A DNA stretch of 64,000 nt from Brevibacillus thermoruber 423. Lineage in GTDB: Bacteria; Bacillota; Bacilli; Brevibacillales; Brevibacillaceae. The stretch lies in contig NZ_KE695654.1 in NCBI RefSeq assembly GCF_000454065.1, forward strand, positions 124,836 to 188,835. Reading direction: 5' to 3'. The notes beneath the pieces are model-generated. The model did not search any database. It saw only the letters and a program-made list of their open reading frames with translations, and had not been told where the DNA came from. A program made the position numbers and the translations under genes. This document shows positions 1 through 9,967 of the stretch, in pieces (position 1 is the first letter of the stretch; each line of letters starts with the position of its first letter).

Positions 1-1
1 G

Positions 2-673
2 CTGCCGGTCTCGCCGCTGGACGGCGGGCGGATCGTCTCCGTGCTGTCCACCAAACTCTGGTTCTTCGGCCTGCTCGGGCTGGGCGCCATGCTGTTAGCC
101 AGCCCCGGTCCGATGATGGTCTTCATTTTTGTGATCGGGTTGATTACCTGGTGGAGCCGTGCGCGGGAAGGGTACCGGCAGCGCGTGCTGCGGTACGAAA
201 AAGAAAAGCTGGAGGGCGTACTGCAGGAGATTGCCCGCTGGCCGCTTCTGGACTCGTCGATCGAGACCCGGGAACGGCTCTACGCCGAGAAGCAGGAGGC
301 GTTCGCCGCCCAAGCGCCCAAAGGCTTCCTGATCCCGTTTTTGCAGGATGACAAACGCTTTGTCCGCGACCGCATCGCCATGGACAAGGAGTATGCGGAG
401 CGGACCTGGGAATTGTTCCGGAAGTGGGAGCACGAACCGGTGCTGTTCGTGGACGGCGATCCGTCCCGTCCCGCTCCCTCCGCGCTGCTCACCGAAGCGG
501 ACCAGGCCGCCCGCCAACGGCTGGCCCAGGTGGAGGAGCTCCTGCACCGTCTGACGACGTATTATGAGGCACCGGCCTCCACCAAGTGGAAAGTGCTGAT
601 CGCCTATCTCGCCCTGGCCGGCGTGCTCTCCGCCTTCTTCGTCTACGGCCAGCACCTGCTGCACGTGCGCTGA
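2..673 (+). CDS. M50 (site-2 protease) family membrane metalloprotease, C-terminal part, cut by the window edge
   Basis: The frame is open from the first bases of the window. Upstream of the first in-frame GTG (position 41) it reads PVSPLDGGRIVSVLS, which is the LDGG motif of M50 intramembrane zinc proteases; its Asp is the third zinc ligand. The GTG at 41 is therefore not the start, and the HExxH half lies outside the window. After the motif come two hydrophobic segments (LWFFGLLGLGAMLL and MVFIFVIGLITWW), a charged cytoplasmic stretch of about 130 residues, and a last membrane segment (VLIAYLALAGVLSAFFVYG). The family cleaves membrane-embedded substrates, but the substrate here is unknown. 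The stop is at 671-673. Confidence 0.85.
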   Translation: MPVSPLDGGRIVSVLSTKLWFFGLLGLGAMLLASPGPMMVFIFVIGLITWWSRAREGYRQRVLRYEKEKLEGVLQEIARWPLLDSSIETRERLYAEKQEAFAAQAPKGFLIPFLQDDKRFVRDRIAMDKEYAERTWELFRKWEHEPVLFVDGDPSRPAPSALLTEADQAARQRLAQVEELLHRLTTYYEAPASTKWKVLIAYLALAGVLSAFFVYGQHLLHVR

Positions 674-873
674 CGAGCCGCCTTTTCCGTACAGGCCTCT
701 GCGGGCCGTTGCGGGAGCAAAAACACGTGAGACGGCCATCTTACCGCCGTTTTTCCCGGGCAGCGGGTCCCCAGGGGCCGGGACGCCGGTTTTTCGGCTT
801 TGTGCATCAGGGGCCAATCTTGTATCATAAAAAAAGAATCAATCAAAATATTCCAGAGAGGATGACTGTTTGC

Positions 874-2217
874 TTGGAGAGTATTCCGATAGTGCTGAAC
901 CTGCTGCTTGTCGCTTTTCTCGTCTTTCTGAACGGCTTTTTCGTAGCCGCCGAATTCGCCCTCGTCAAAGTGCGCCAGACGCGTTTGACCCAACTGGTGA
1001 ATGAAGGGCACAAACGGGCCGGCTTCGCGCAAAAAGTGACGCAAAAGCTGGACGCCTACCTGTCCGCCTGCCAGGTGGGGATTACGCTGGCCTCGCTTGG
1101 TCTGGGCTGGGTCGGTGAACCGGCGATTGCGCACATGATCGTCGAGCCGCTGCTGCACAACTTCGCGCTGCCCGACTACGTGATTTCCGCGATTTCGTTC
1201 GGCGTGGCCTTTGCCATCATCACGTTCCTGCACATCGTGTTGGGGGAACTGGCGCCGAAATCGCTGGCCATTCAGAAAGCGGAAGCGACCTCGCTGTGGG
1301 TGGCAGCACCGTTGATGCTGTTTTACAAGATAATGTACCCGGCCATCTGGGTCCTGAACGGAACCGCCAACCGGCTGCTGAAGTGGGCCGGACTGGAACC
1401 GGTGTCCGAACACGAAGCGGCTCACACGGAAGAGGAAATTCGCCTGCTGGTCAACCAGAGCCATCAAAGCGGCCACATCGACCAGACCGAACTTTCGCTC
1501 GTGGAGCACGTGTTTGACTTTTCCGAAACCCTGGCCCGGGAAGTCATGATCCCGCGCATCGACATGGTTTGCCTGTATACCTCCAACACGTTCGAGGAGA
1601 ACCTTGAAATTATTCGCACCGAGCGCCACACGCGCTTTCCGGTGGCGAACGAAGATAAGGACAACATCGTCGGGTTTGTCCACGCAACCGACTTTTACCT
1701 GGCCGCCCTGCAGAACAAGGACGTGCGGCTGGAGGATTTCCTCCGCCCCGTGCTGACCGTGCCGGAATCGATGGAGATCAGCCACGTGCTGCGGCTGATG
1801 CAGAAAAAGCGCTCGCAGTTGGCGATCGTCATCGACGAATACGGCGGAACGGCCGGTCTGGTCACCATGGAAGACATCCTGGAAGAGATCGTCGGCGACA
1901 TTCAGGACGAGTTTGACACGGACGAACGTCCCGACATCGAAAAGACGGTCGACGGCCTGTCCGTCGCCGGGAAGACCCTGCTGACCGATCTGAACGACCA
2001 CCTGCCGTTTGAACTGGTGTCCGAAGACGTCGATACCATTGGCGGCTGGCTGTACAGCCAGCTCGAAGAGGAGATTGCCGTCGGCGCTTCCGTCGAGTGG
2101 GAAAACCACCTGTTTACGGTGACCGACATGGACAATCACCGCGTGACGCGGATCGCAATCAAACAGTTGGTCCCCCCCGAAGCAGAACAACAGGAATCGC
2201 AATTGACGGTGGTGTAA
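874..2217 (+). CDS. CNNM/CorC-HlyC family transporter (hemolysin-like, CBS domains)
   Basis: This is an integral membrane protein of about 447 residues. The N-terminal CNNM (DUF21) domain has several membrane helices, beginning with VLNLLLVAFLVFLNGFFVAAEFALVKVR and including the conserved GLGWVGEP. Two CBS domains follow (around EVMIPRIDMVCL and AIVIDEYGGTAGLVTMEDILEEIVGDI), then a C-terminal CorC_HlyC domain. Family members are linked to Mg2+/Co2+ export or tolerance; the ion here is not determined. The start is uncertain. The Shine-Dalgarno-like AGAGAGGATGA abuts ATG 862, which is too close, so TTG 874 is preferred. The frame stays open further upstream, but that part overlaps the M50 gene and looks non-coding. 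Confidence 0.9.
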   Translation: MESIPIVLNLLLVAFLVFLNGFFVAAEFALVKVRQTRLTQLVNEGHKRAGFAQKVTQKLDAYLSACQVGITLASLGLGWVGEPAIAHMIVEPLLHNFALPDYVISAISFGVAFAIITFLHIVLGELAPKSLAIQKAEATSLWVAAPLMLFYKIMYPAIWVLNGTANRLLKWAGLEPVSEHEAAHTEEEIRLLVNQSHQSGHIDQTELSLVEHVFDFSETLAREVMIPRIDMVCLYTSNTFEENLEIIRTERHTRFPVANEDKDNIVGFVHATDFYLAALQNKDVRLEDFLRPVLTVPESMEISHVLRLMQKKRSQLAIVIDEYGGTAGLVTMEDILEEIVGDIQDEFDTDERPDIEKTVDGLSVAGKTLLTDLNDHLPFELVSEDVDTIGGWLYSQLEEEIAVGASVEWENHLFTVTDMDNHRVTRIAIKQLVPPEAEQQESQLTVV

Positions 2218-2231
2218 CAGCATACGACCGC

Positions 2232-2266
2232 AAGCCGGCATCTGCATTCGACAGATGCCGGCTTCT
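2232..2266 (+). terminator. Intrinsic terminator after the CNNM gene
   Basis: A perfect 13-base inverted repeat (2232-2244 and 2252-2264, AAGCCGGCATCTG and its complement) with a 7-base loop begins 14 bases after the stop codon. The T tract after it is short. Confidence 0.75.
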
Positions 2267-2320
2267 TCATGGTGAAAGACGTTTTCGCCCAGGCGGACTC
2301 CACGTATGTTTCGCGGGCCG

Positions 2321-3646
2321 CTAAAACAGCAGGAAGCCCAGGCTGATAATCGCGCCGGTGACGAACAGCATCATCAGGCAGTACCCCATGATGTCCCGCG
2401 CCCCCAGCCCCGCCAGAGCGAGTACCGGCAGCGCCCAGAACGGCTGGATCAGGTTCGTCCAGGCATCGCCCCAGGCGATCGCCATCGCCACTTTGGCATG
2501 GGAAACGCCCAGTTCAGTGGCGACCGGCATCATGATCGGCCCCTGCACCGCCCACTGACCGCCGCCGGAAGGGATGAAGACGTTGAGCAGGCCTGCGCTC
2601 CAGAAGGTAAACAGCGGGAAGGTGGTTGGCGTGGAGATGCTGATGAACCACTGCGAGATGCTGGCGGCCAGCCCCGACCCGGTCATCATCCCAATGATGC
2701 CGGCGTAAAACGGAAATTGCACAACGATCCCGGCGGTCGCCTTGACCGCTTCGTTCATGGCGTCGAGAAACTTGCGCGGTGTACCGTGCAGCAATATGCC
2801 GAGGAACAAAAACCCGAAGTTGACGATGTCCAGGTTGAGTTTGAAGCCGTTTTTCAAAAAGTAGGCGATCAGAAAGACCAGGCCCAACGCGGAGATGAGC
2901 ACGGACACGATCCGGCTGTTCTCCAGCCTGGCGGCGGGACTGTCCTCTGCTGTCGCAGCAGACGCGGCTGCCGTCTCTTCATGATCGATGCCCGGCCCCT
3001 TGTACACCACCGTATCCTTTTCCGCCGGCATCATCATCCGGTTGATCAGCGGCAGGGCGATCATGATGGCGATGACGATCGTCAGGTTCATCGGCGAAAA
3101 GAGCGTTTCCGACGTGGGAATCACTCCGATGACGTCCTGCAGGATGTGCTTCTCCGTGGCCACCGTCAACGGGACGGATCCGGACAGTCCGCCGTGCCAG
3201 ACGACAAAACCGCCATACGCGCTGGCGATGAGCAGACGGTAATCCACTTTTTCCACCCGCCGGGCGATTTCCCGGGCCAGCAGGGCGCTGATGACGATCC
3301 CGAACCCCCAGTTGATCCAAGCCGCCAAACAGGAGACCAGGCTGGTCAGGACGATTGCCTGCCCCGGTGTTTTGACGGTGGAAGCCACCGAGCGCAATCC
3401 CCGCTTGCACAGGTCCGTGCTGGCCAACGTATGACCTGTGACAAGAATCAGCACCATCTGCATGGTGAAGCTGAGCAGTCCCCAGAAGCCGTCTCCCCAG
3501 TACGTTACCATCTCCAGCGGCGACTTACCGTTGACGGCCATTCCGGCAAAAAAGACGACGAACGTAAGGATAATGGCGAAGATAAAGGCGTCGGGCAGAT
3601 AGCGCTGCACCAATCGGACCGACGCGTTGGTCATGGCTTGAAACAC
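2321..3646 (-). CDS. atoE: AtoE family short-chain fatty acid transporter
   Basis: This is a polytopic membrane protein of about 441 residues, the usual AtoE length, with many hydrophobic helices and the family motifs AWINWGFGIVISALLAREIAR, GGFVVWHGGLSGSVPL and IPSGGGQWAVQGPI. AtoE proteins take up short-chain fatty acids such as acetoacetate or butyrate. GTG 3646 is chosen because AAAAGGGGG lies 9 bases upstream; the open frame extends to 3757 but through promoter sequence. A sigma-54 promoter (3699-3714) and repeated half-sites (3786-3846) precede it, and a sensor kinase and sigma-54 response regulator gene pair is adjacent. No atoDAB genes are in the window, so the substrate is inferred from family and context. 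Confidence 0.9.
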   Translation of the reverse strand: MFQAMTNASVRLVQRYLPDAFIFAIILTFVVFFAGMAVNGKSPLEMVTYWGDGFWGLLSFTMQMVLILVTGHTLASTDLCKRGLRSVASTVKTPGQAIVLTSLVSCLAAWINWGFGIVISALLAREIARRVEKVDYRLLIASAYGGFVVWHGGLSGSVPLTVATEKHILQDVIGVIPTSETLFSPMNLTIVIAIMIALPLINRMMMPAEKDTVVYKGPGIDHEETAAASAATAEDSPAARLENSRIVSVLISALGLVFLIAYFLKNGFKLNLDIVNFGFLFLGILLHGTPRKFLDAMNEAVKATAGIVVQFPFYAGIIGMMTGSGLAASISQWFISISTPTTFPLFTFWSAGLLNVFIPSGGGQWAVQGPIMMPVATELGVSHAKVAMAIAWGDAWTNLIQPFWALPVLALAGLGARDIMGYCLMMLFVTGAIISLGFLLF

Positions 3647-3698
3647 GTGACATTTCCCCCTTTTCGAAAGAATTGGCTGCCTTCCATTTTTGGAAGTA

Positions 3699-3714
3699 GC
3701 AAAAGGCATGCCAA
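3699..3714 (-). promoter_or_regulatory. Sigma-54 (-24/-12) promoter of atoE
   Basis: Read on the minus strand, the site is TTGGCATGCCTTTTGCTA. It has GG and GC elements separated by exactly 10 bases, as in the TGGCAC-N5-TTGCA consensus. Transcription would begin near 3687, about 40 bases before the GTG. The adjacent response regulator has an intact GAFTGA sigma-54 contact loop. Confidence 0.8.
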
Positions 3715-3785
3715 CCGTCAGCGAGGACAGGAGCCGCTTGGATGTATGCGCTTTCAAAACAATACTTGCCGGTCATTGACTACTT

Positions 3786-3846
3786 TTTGCACACGTTGAC
3801 TCCAGTTTGCACAGTTCGTGTGCGTAACGGTGCAGCCCGTGTGCGT
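3786..3846 (-). promoter_or_regulatory. Probable activator (UAS) sites for the AtoC-like regulator
   Basis: The half-site TTTGCACA occurs at 3786-3793 and 3806-3813, and CGTGTGCGT occurs at 3817-3825 and 3838-3846, so like half-sites are spaced about 20-21 bases (two helix turns). GCACA-N5-TGTGC at 3809-3823 is a perfect inverted repeat. The array is about 75-135 bases upstream of the -24 element, a normal distance for enhancer sites. Confidence 0.6.
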
Positions 3847-3859
3847 GTGGTCGGCACCT

Positions 3860-5222
<1,363 letters not shown>

Positions 5223-5251
<29 letters not shown>

Positions 5252-7076
5252 CCTCTTCCTCCTTTCTGTCGGTCGCCGGCAGCGTCACCGTGAACCGGAC
5301 TCCTCCCGGCACGTTGCGGGCGCTGATCTGTCCCCCGTACGCCTGGACGATTCGTTGGGAGATCGCCAGCCCCAGCCCCGTCCCGGCCGGTTTGGTGGTA
5401 AAAAACGGATCAAACACGGACAGCAGGTGTTCTTCGGCGATGGGCGGGCCGTCGTTGGTGACGTGAATGCGCGCCTCCCGCTCGTCTCCCTCCGCCTCCA
5501 CCCTGACGCTGCCGCCGTTCGGCATGGCCTGCTGCGCGTTGATCAATATGTTGAGAAACACCTGTTTCAGCAGTTCCGGCGAGGCCAATACAGCCGGCAG
5601 AGAAGCGGCGTACATCTTTTCCACCGCGATGCCCTGCCTGGCCATGCCCGGCTCCACCAGCGCCAGCGTCTGGTCCAGCACGTCGCAAACGGACGAGGGG
5701 ACGTGCCGCTCCTCGTTGGGGCGGGCGAACAGCAGCAGCTCGTCCGCAAAGCGGTTCAGCCGTTCCACTTCTTCCACGATGATTCCGGTGTACTCGCGGT
5801 TGTCGTGTCCGGGCGGCCATTCTTCCTCGAGGATTTGCGCAAACGCCTTGATCGACGTCAGCGGATTGCGCACTTCGTGGGCGATGCTGGCGGCCAGCTC
5901 GCCCACCACGGCCAGCCGTTTCGCCTGCGCCAGCTTGGCCTCCATCCGCTTCCACTCCGTCCGGTCGTCCAGCACGGCGATGGCACCCAGCACCTCTCCC
6001 GCCGGGCCGCGCCAGATGGAGGTGGTCACGTTGACAACCTGTGCTCCCCGCTCGCGGCGGGCGGGCCGCCACTCCGCGTCCCGGGCCGTCCGGCCGTGAT
6101 GCAGGGCGTCGGTCAGCGCAGCCACCAGCACCTCCTCCTCCGCAAAGATGTCCGTATACGTCTGCCCCACCGCCTGCTCGGCCGCCAGTCCGGTCATCCG
6201 GGCTGCCGCGTCGTTCCAGGCGGTGATCCGTCCGCAGTGGTCAAGCGCGACGATGCCGCTGTCCATGCTCTGCACGATCGTCTCCGTATGGCTGCGGCTC
6301 GCCTGCAGGTCGCTGGCCAGCTTGTTGATCGCGTCGGAAATCTCCCCCGGCTCGCCGTCCAGCCGTTTCATGCGAAAGGACAGGTCAAACCTCAGCCGCC
6401 TCAGCCCCGCCTTGATCTCAGCCAGGATCACTTCCAGCCGGTGCATGAGCAGACCGCTGGCCGCCGCCGCCACCATACAGCCGATGCCCAGGATGGCGTA
6501 GATGCTCTTCCGCATGCCCGCGAGCTGCACGTCGATGCTGCTCATCAGTTCGTTGGCCCAGGCGTAGCCGATGATCCGGCCATTGCGGGTCAGCGGGTGC
6601 ATCGCGTTCATGATGTTCCCCCGCACCTGCTGGCCGACCGCCACCTCGACGACGCCGTCACGCATCACCCGCCGCCCGGGATGGTCGGGAGGGATCGACT
6701 TGCCCACGTAACGGCTCATCTCCTCGCTGGGACCGTACGTCACGATCGCATCCAATCCCGCCGCGTAATAGCCGACCCCGATCCCCGGATGTGCGGCGGC
6801 GAGGCGGTCCGTCAGCGGCGCCAGAGCCCGGTTTAACGCCTCGATCTGCTGTTCCCGCGGCGCCGCCTGCATCCCCCGTTCCCGGAGCATGGCGTCAAAA
6901 TCTTTCGACAACACGTAATCGAGCTGCTCCGTTACCGCGATCAGTTTTTGCTTTTTCTCCTCCAGCAGCGCCTGCTCGGCCGCTCTCAGCAAAACCGCTC
7001 CGGTGACGAGAATCGGCAGCACGGTCACGGCGATGACGGAGGCGACAAAGCGGATGCGGTACAGGTATGCTTTCAC
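5223..7076 (-). CDS. Membrane-bound PAS sensor histidine kinase (AtoS-like)
   Basis: The protein has 617 residues. TM1 (about 8-30) and TM2 (about 190-211) enclose an extracytoplasmic sensing region. A HAMP-like linker and a PAS domain (about 262-380, GIVALDHCGRITAWNDAAARMTG) follow. The dimerization domain has H400 in ASIAHEVRNPLTSIK, and the HATPase domain has the N box (NILINAQQAMPNGG) and GTGLGLAIS. It is the partner of the response regulator with which it overlaps by 29 bases. The start is GTG 7076, with GGGACGGG about 8 bases upstream. It would autophosphorylate at H400 and pass phosphate to D53 of the regulator; its ligand is not shown by the sequence. Confidence 0.92.
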
Positions 7077-7173
7077 GAATGAATCCCGTCCCTTTTTGCT
7101 TTTGCCTTTTGGTGTGATCCTATTCTATCATACAACTGTATCCGTTTTTGAGATGTGCGAAAGGAGCTTGTCC

Positions 7174-7644
7174 ATGATTCGAGTCTTGTTTGTCTGTCTC
7201 GGCAACATCTGCCGCTCGCCGATGGCGGAAGCCGTCTTCCGCCGGCTGGTGGAGGAGGAAGGGCTGGCGGAGCGAATCGCCATCGATTCGGCAGGCATCG
7301 GCGGATGGCACGCCGGTGAGCCGCCGCACGCCGGCACGCGCAAAGTCCTGAGCGAAAAGGGCATCCCGCACGACACCCTGCGGGCCCGTCAGATCACGCC
7401 GGTGGATTTTTCCGAATTTGACTACATCGTCTGCATGGACGAGGAAAACCTGTCCGCGCTGAAGCGCATGGCCCCGCCCGGCAAAGCTGTTTACCGCCTG
7501 CTGGACTTCGCGCCGCACCTGCCGGAGAGCGACGTGGAAGACCCGTATTACACCGGCCGGTTCGACTACGTCTACCAGTTGGTGGAGGCGGGCTGCCGCG
7601 GCCTGCTCGATCATATCAAGGCAAACGAAAGCCCCTCTGCGTGA
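7174..7644 (+). CDS. Low-molecular-weight protein-tyrosine/arginine phosphatase
   Basis: The 156-residue protein begins MIRVLFVCLGNICRSPMAE, with the P-loop C-x5-R-S (C8 to R14, S15), and has the DP loop (VEDPYYTG) carrying the general-acid Asp. The length is typical of cytosolic LMW-PTPs, which dephosphorylate protein Tyr or, in the YwlE group, Arg. ATG 7174 has AAGGAG 7 bases upstream; the longer open frame from 7003 lacks homology. Its last 54 coding bases plus the terminator are repeated exactly 1.48 kb downstream at 9069-9134. Confidence 0.92.
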   Translation: MIRVLFVCLGNICRSPMAEAVFRRLVEEEGLAERIAIDSAGIGGWHAGEPPHAGTRKVLSEKGIPHDTLRARQITPVDFSEFDYIVCMDEENLSALKRMAPPGKAVYRLLDFAPHLPESDVEDPYYTGRFDYVYQLVEAGCRGLLDHIKANESPSA

Positions 7645-7656
7645 GGGGCTTTTGCC
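7591..7656 (+). repeat. 66-base exact direct repeat, copy 1 (3' end of the phosphatase gene plus terminator)
   Basis: The bases from GGCTGCCGCGG to GGGGCTTTTGCC are identical to 9069-9134. Flanks differ immediately: 7590 is G against C at 9068, and after position 7656 a one-base offset is followed by another five matching bases (TTATA). This copy is in frame with the phosphatase gene and is therefore the functional one. Confidence 0.97.
7628..7654 (+). terminator. Intrinsic terminator overlapping the phosphatase stop codon
   Basis: The stem AAAGCCCCTC (7628-7637) pairs with GAGGGGCTTT (7643-7652) and ends in a TTTT run. It overlaps the last codons and the stop of the phosphatase gene. An identical hairpin is carried in the second repeat copy, near 9106-9131. 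Confidence 0.85.
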
Positions 7657-7853
7657 GTTATACCGGTTGGTTGCACGTACAGAAACGATTTCCATTTTTA
7701 TCCGTCCTAACTGGTGAATAGGATTCAAACGGTGGTCAATTCCAAACTTTCGATGATTGATTGCACAAAACATCCCTGATTTTCTACAATCGCTCCGATT
7801 AGACTTCTATTTTTAAAATATAAAAAATTCTGTATTATATTTATATCTCTTGG

Positions 7854-8306
7854 ATGGGTGTGCCGAATATAAAACAAGAAAAAGATCAATGGTGTTGGGC
7901 TGGAACTTCAGTGTCTGTCTTGAAATACTATGGAAAAAGTATCAGCCAAACAAGTTTCGTGAATACGGTGAAAGGAGCTACTCTAAATCAGCCTGCAACG
8001 ATGTACGAAGTGAAAAGAGGACTCAATTCCTATGGGTTAAATTCGAGTGTATCCGAATCTCCAATGTCTTTTTCTACCCTGATCTCCAATATCTATAACA
8101 GTGACAATCCTGTCATGGCACTAATTCTATGGACAAATGGCGGTGGACACTTTGTGAATATCGATGGGTATGACGATGGATCAACTGATTATATCACTTA
8201 CATGGATCCATGGTATGGAGATCATTATGTTAAGTCTTACAATTCTTTTAAGAGTAGCAGTTCTCAAACATGGTATGGTCAAGTATACAACTTTACATCC
8301 TTTTAG
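7854..8306 (+). CDS. Papain-like (C39/AvrRpt2-type) cysteine protease domain protein, probably 5'-truncated
   Basis: The 150-residue reading frame starts MGVPNIKQEKDQWCWAG. Q8 and C14 have the papain oxyanion Gln-to-Cys spacing. GGGHFVNIDGYDDG supplies the His, and YMDPWYGD is typical of this family. Homologues are usually secreted and carry a signal peptide before the VPxIxQ motif, but here the frame closes at a TAA (7821-7823) with no signal peptide. No ribosome binding site precedes 7854 and the upstream sequence is very AT-rich. The fold is well supported; whether the gene is expressed is doubtful. It sits 33 bases before the next gene. Confidence 0.6.
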   Translation: MGVPNIKQEKDQWCWAGTSVSVLKYYGKSISQTSFVNTVKGATLNQPATMYEVKRGLNSYGLNSSVSESPMSFSTLISNIYNSDNPVMALILWTNGGGHFVNIDGYDDGSTDYITYMDPWYGDHYVKSYNSFKSSSSQTWYGQVYNFTSF

Positions 8307-8339
8307 GTTTGGAAATATGTAAAAAAGGGAGGTACAAAC

Positions 8340-8964
8340 GTGCGAAAAATCCTTTTCACATCTGTAATCGTATTACTGGGTATTGGCTTCTTTGCAATCG
8401 GTTATGCCTCTGACAAACCGGAACAGCAGGCTTTGAAGGATTATAAACGTATACAGAAACAATTTGAAAAAAGCGGATCAGCCCAAGCATCAGTCGACAA
8501 TCTGGAACTGTCCAACTTTTCGATCCCCATTTCCTTCACACTCACGGCGGAAGAAATCGCTTCCTACGAGGGAAGGGAGCTGTCCGATATTCTACAGCCA
8601 TCGGACCAGTGGCTGTGGTTTATGCAGGACAACGGTGAGACAAAAGGTATCGTAATTGCGGACAGCAAGGGGCCGATCCAGATGGGGGGGTGAAAATTAC
8701 AGTAAAGACTTGATGAAATTGTATAAGACGATTCAAAAGGATGTTTCAAAAGACAAAGATGTTCGTTACTTTGAATTCCAGGGCGGCGGAATCTTTTTGA
8801 ACGTCGACAAGAATAAAGAGGAAGTGTGGTTGACCAGCCGGGCAGCCGAGCTATTGAACTTATCACCGTACAAAAAATTGTCACCGGAGACTGTCTTGGA
8901 GAAGATGAAAAAGCGAATCACAATTACTACAACAGAAATATGGGTAAACTCAAGCAACCAATAG
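8340..8964 (+). pseudogene. Secreted protein of unknown function, split by a frameshift at a run of seven G
   Basis: GTG 8340 has GGGAGGT 6 bases upstream. The first part encodes a signal peptide (MRKILFTSVIVLLGIGFFAIGYA) and about 95 residues ending GPIQMGG at a TGA (8691-8693). Removing one G from the run at 8684-8690 joins this to the other frame (GGENYSKDLMKLYKTIQKD onward) and gives a continuous product of about 207 residues ending at 8964. I do not recognise the family. The interruption may be a true mutation, a slippage site, or a sequencing error. It probably forms a pair with the papain-like gene just upstream. Confidence 0.6.
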
Positions 8965-9068
8965 GGCACAGGCGAACAGCATGAAGAAGTTCGGGTTACA
9001 ATTTTCCCCCGTCAGCCCCTTTTATCTTCTTCCGCCCGTGCTGACACTTCGCCCGATTTTGATGTGTC

Positions 9069-9134
9069 GGCTGCCGCGGCCTGCTCGATCATATCAAGGC
9101 AAACGAAAGCCCCTCTGCGTGAGGGGCTTTTGCC
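9069..9134 (+). repeat. 66-base exact direct repeat, copy 2 (orphan phosphatase 3' end)
   Basis: This copy is identical to 7591-7656 but is not attached to a phosphatase gene, since the frame upstream is unrelated. It carries the same terminator hairpin, which may insulate the minus-strand hydrolase gene that follows. Confidence 0.97.
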
Positions 9135-9221
9135 TTATAGCCGCAAATCTATATGCTCGGATCACATGCCCCAAGCGCTCTTTTGGACATGTGTCCTTGC
9201 TCGGATGATCCGTCCTCCGCG

Positions 9222-9953
9222 TCACACCGCCACCGTCTCGTTCCCCGCCTGTTGTGCCAACCACGCGGTCGTTCGGCTGATCAGGCGCTGATACGCGTCG
9301 TGGGCGGAAAACGTATGATCGCCGCGGACGATGACCTCTGTCTCGCAGCGCCCCGTCTGCCGCAGGCGCAGCTCCCGTTCATAGTGAAAGACGGAATCGA
9401 CCGGGATGACCTCGTCGCGGTTGCCGTGCAGGAGCAGCACGTCTCCTGTAAACCGCTTCGCCTCCCGCAGCGGTTCGTACCCCCGCAGCGACTGGAAAAA
9501 CGTATCCCGCAGCACGTACCCGCGATGGTCGGTCTGGCCGTACTGGAGCGCCTCCCGGTAGGATTCCTCTCCGACAATGCGGACGATGTCCTCAAACGGG
9601 CGGAGAACCGGCGCCCACAGCACCAATCCGTCCACCCGGCTGTCCCGGGCCGCGGTCAAGAGCGAGACGGCGCCGCCCAGGCTGTGCCCGAGCAGAATCA
9701 GCTTGCCGGGAGCGCCCGATTCCATGTTCCTCACATGCTCCAGGACATCCCGTGTCTGCCGCAGCAGCGCATCCATCCCGCCCGCACCGTATTCACCCTC
9801 GCTCTCGCCGCATCCGGCGTAGTCGAACCGTACCACGTTGAAGCCATGCGCGGCCATGTCCCGCGCGGCTTTGACAAACAAGCGGTCCACACCGATCCGG
9901 CTGCCGACAAAGCCGTGGCAGATCAAGACGGTGATTCGGGAGAAAAGGTCCAC
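9222..9953 (-). CDS. Alpha/beta hydrolase (serine esterase/lipase-like)
   Basis: The 243-residue protein has the alpha/beta-hydrolase order: the oxyanion motif HGFVGSRIGVDR, FDYAGCGESEGEY, the nucleophile elbow GHSLGGAV, an acid in LLLHGNRDEVIP and a C-terminal His in GDHTFS. It resembles bacterial serine aminopeptidase S33/esterase proteins. There is no signal peptide, so it is cytoplasmic, and its substrate is unknown. The first in-frame start after the upstream terminator is GTG 9953, which has only a weak ribosome binding site, so the start is uncertain. Confidence 0.85.
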   Translation of the reverse strand: MDLFSRITVLICHGFVGSRIGVDRLFVKAARDMAAHGFNVVRFDYAGCGESEGEYGAGGMDALLRQTRDVLEHVRNMESGAPGKLILLGHSLGGAVSLLTAARDSRVDGLVLWAPVLRPFEDIVRIVGEESYREALQYGQTDHRGYVLRDTFFQSLRGYEPLREAKRFTGDVLLLHGNRDEVIPVDSVFHYERELRLRQTGRCETEVIVRGDHTFSAHDAYQRLISRTTAWLAQQAGNETVAV

Positions 9954-9967
9954 CTGATTCCCGCAGC

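Larger units (their letters stand above)
7657..9068. mobile_element. AT-rich insert between 66-base direct repeats (candidate small acquired element)
   Basis: The segment is visibly richer in A and T than its neighbours, most clearly from about 7760 to 8960. It holds two plus-strand coding regions, a papain-like protein lacking its N-terminus and a frameshifted secreted protein. It encodes no transposase or integrase, and its ends show no terminal inverted repeats that I can see. The flanking duplication of a gene's 3' end resembles the outcome of site-specific integration or of an unequal duplication followed by insertion. The mechanism is inferred. Confidence 0.5.

Noticed and set aside
41-673. 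GTG at position 41 as the start of a 210-residue membrane protein
   Set aside because: The frame upstream contains the LDGG motif of M50 proteases, so the gene is cut by the window edge rather than starting at 41.
643-2247. Long minus-strand open frame (534 codons) opposite the CNNM gene
   Set aside because: It is a shadow of the plus-strand gene: no family motifs, skewed composition, and no ribosome binding site.
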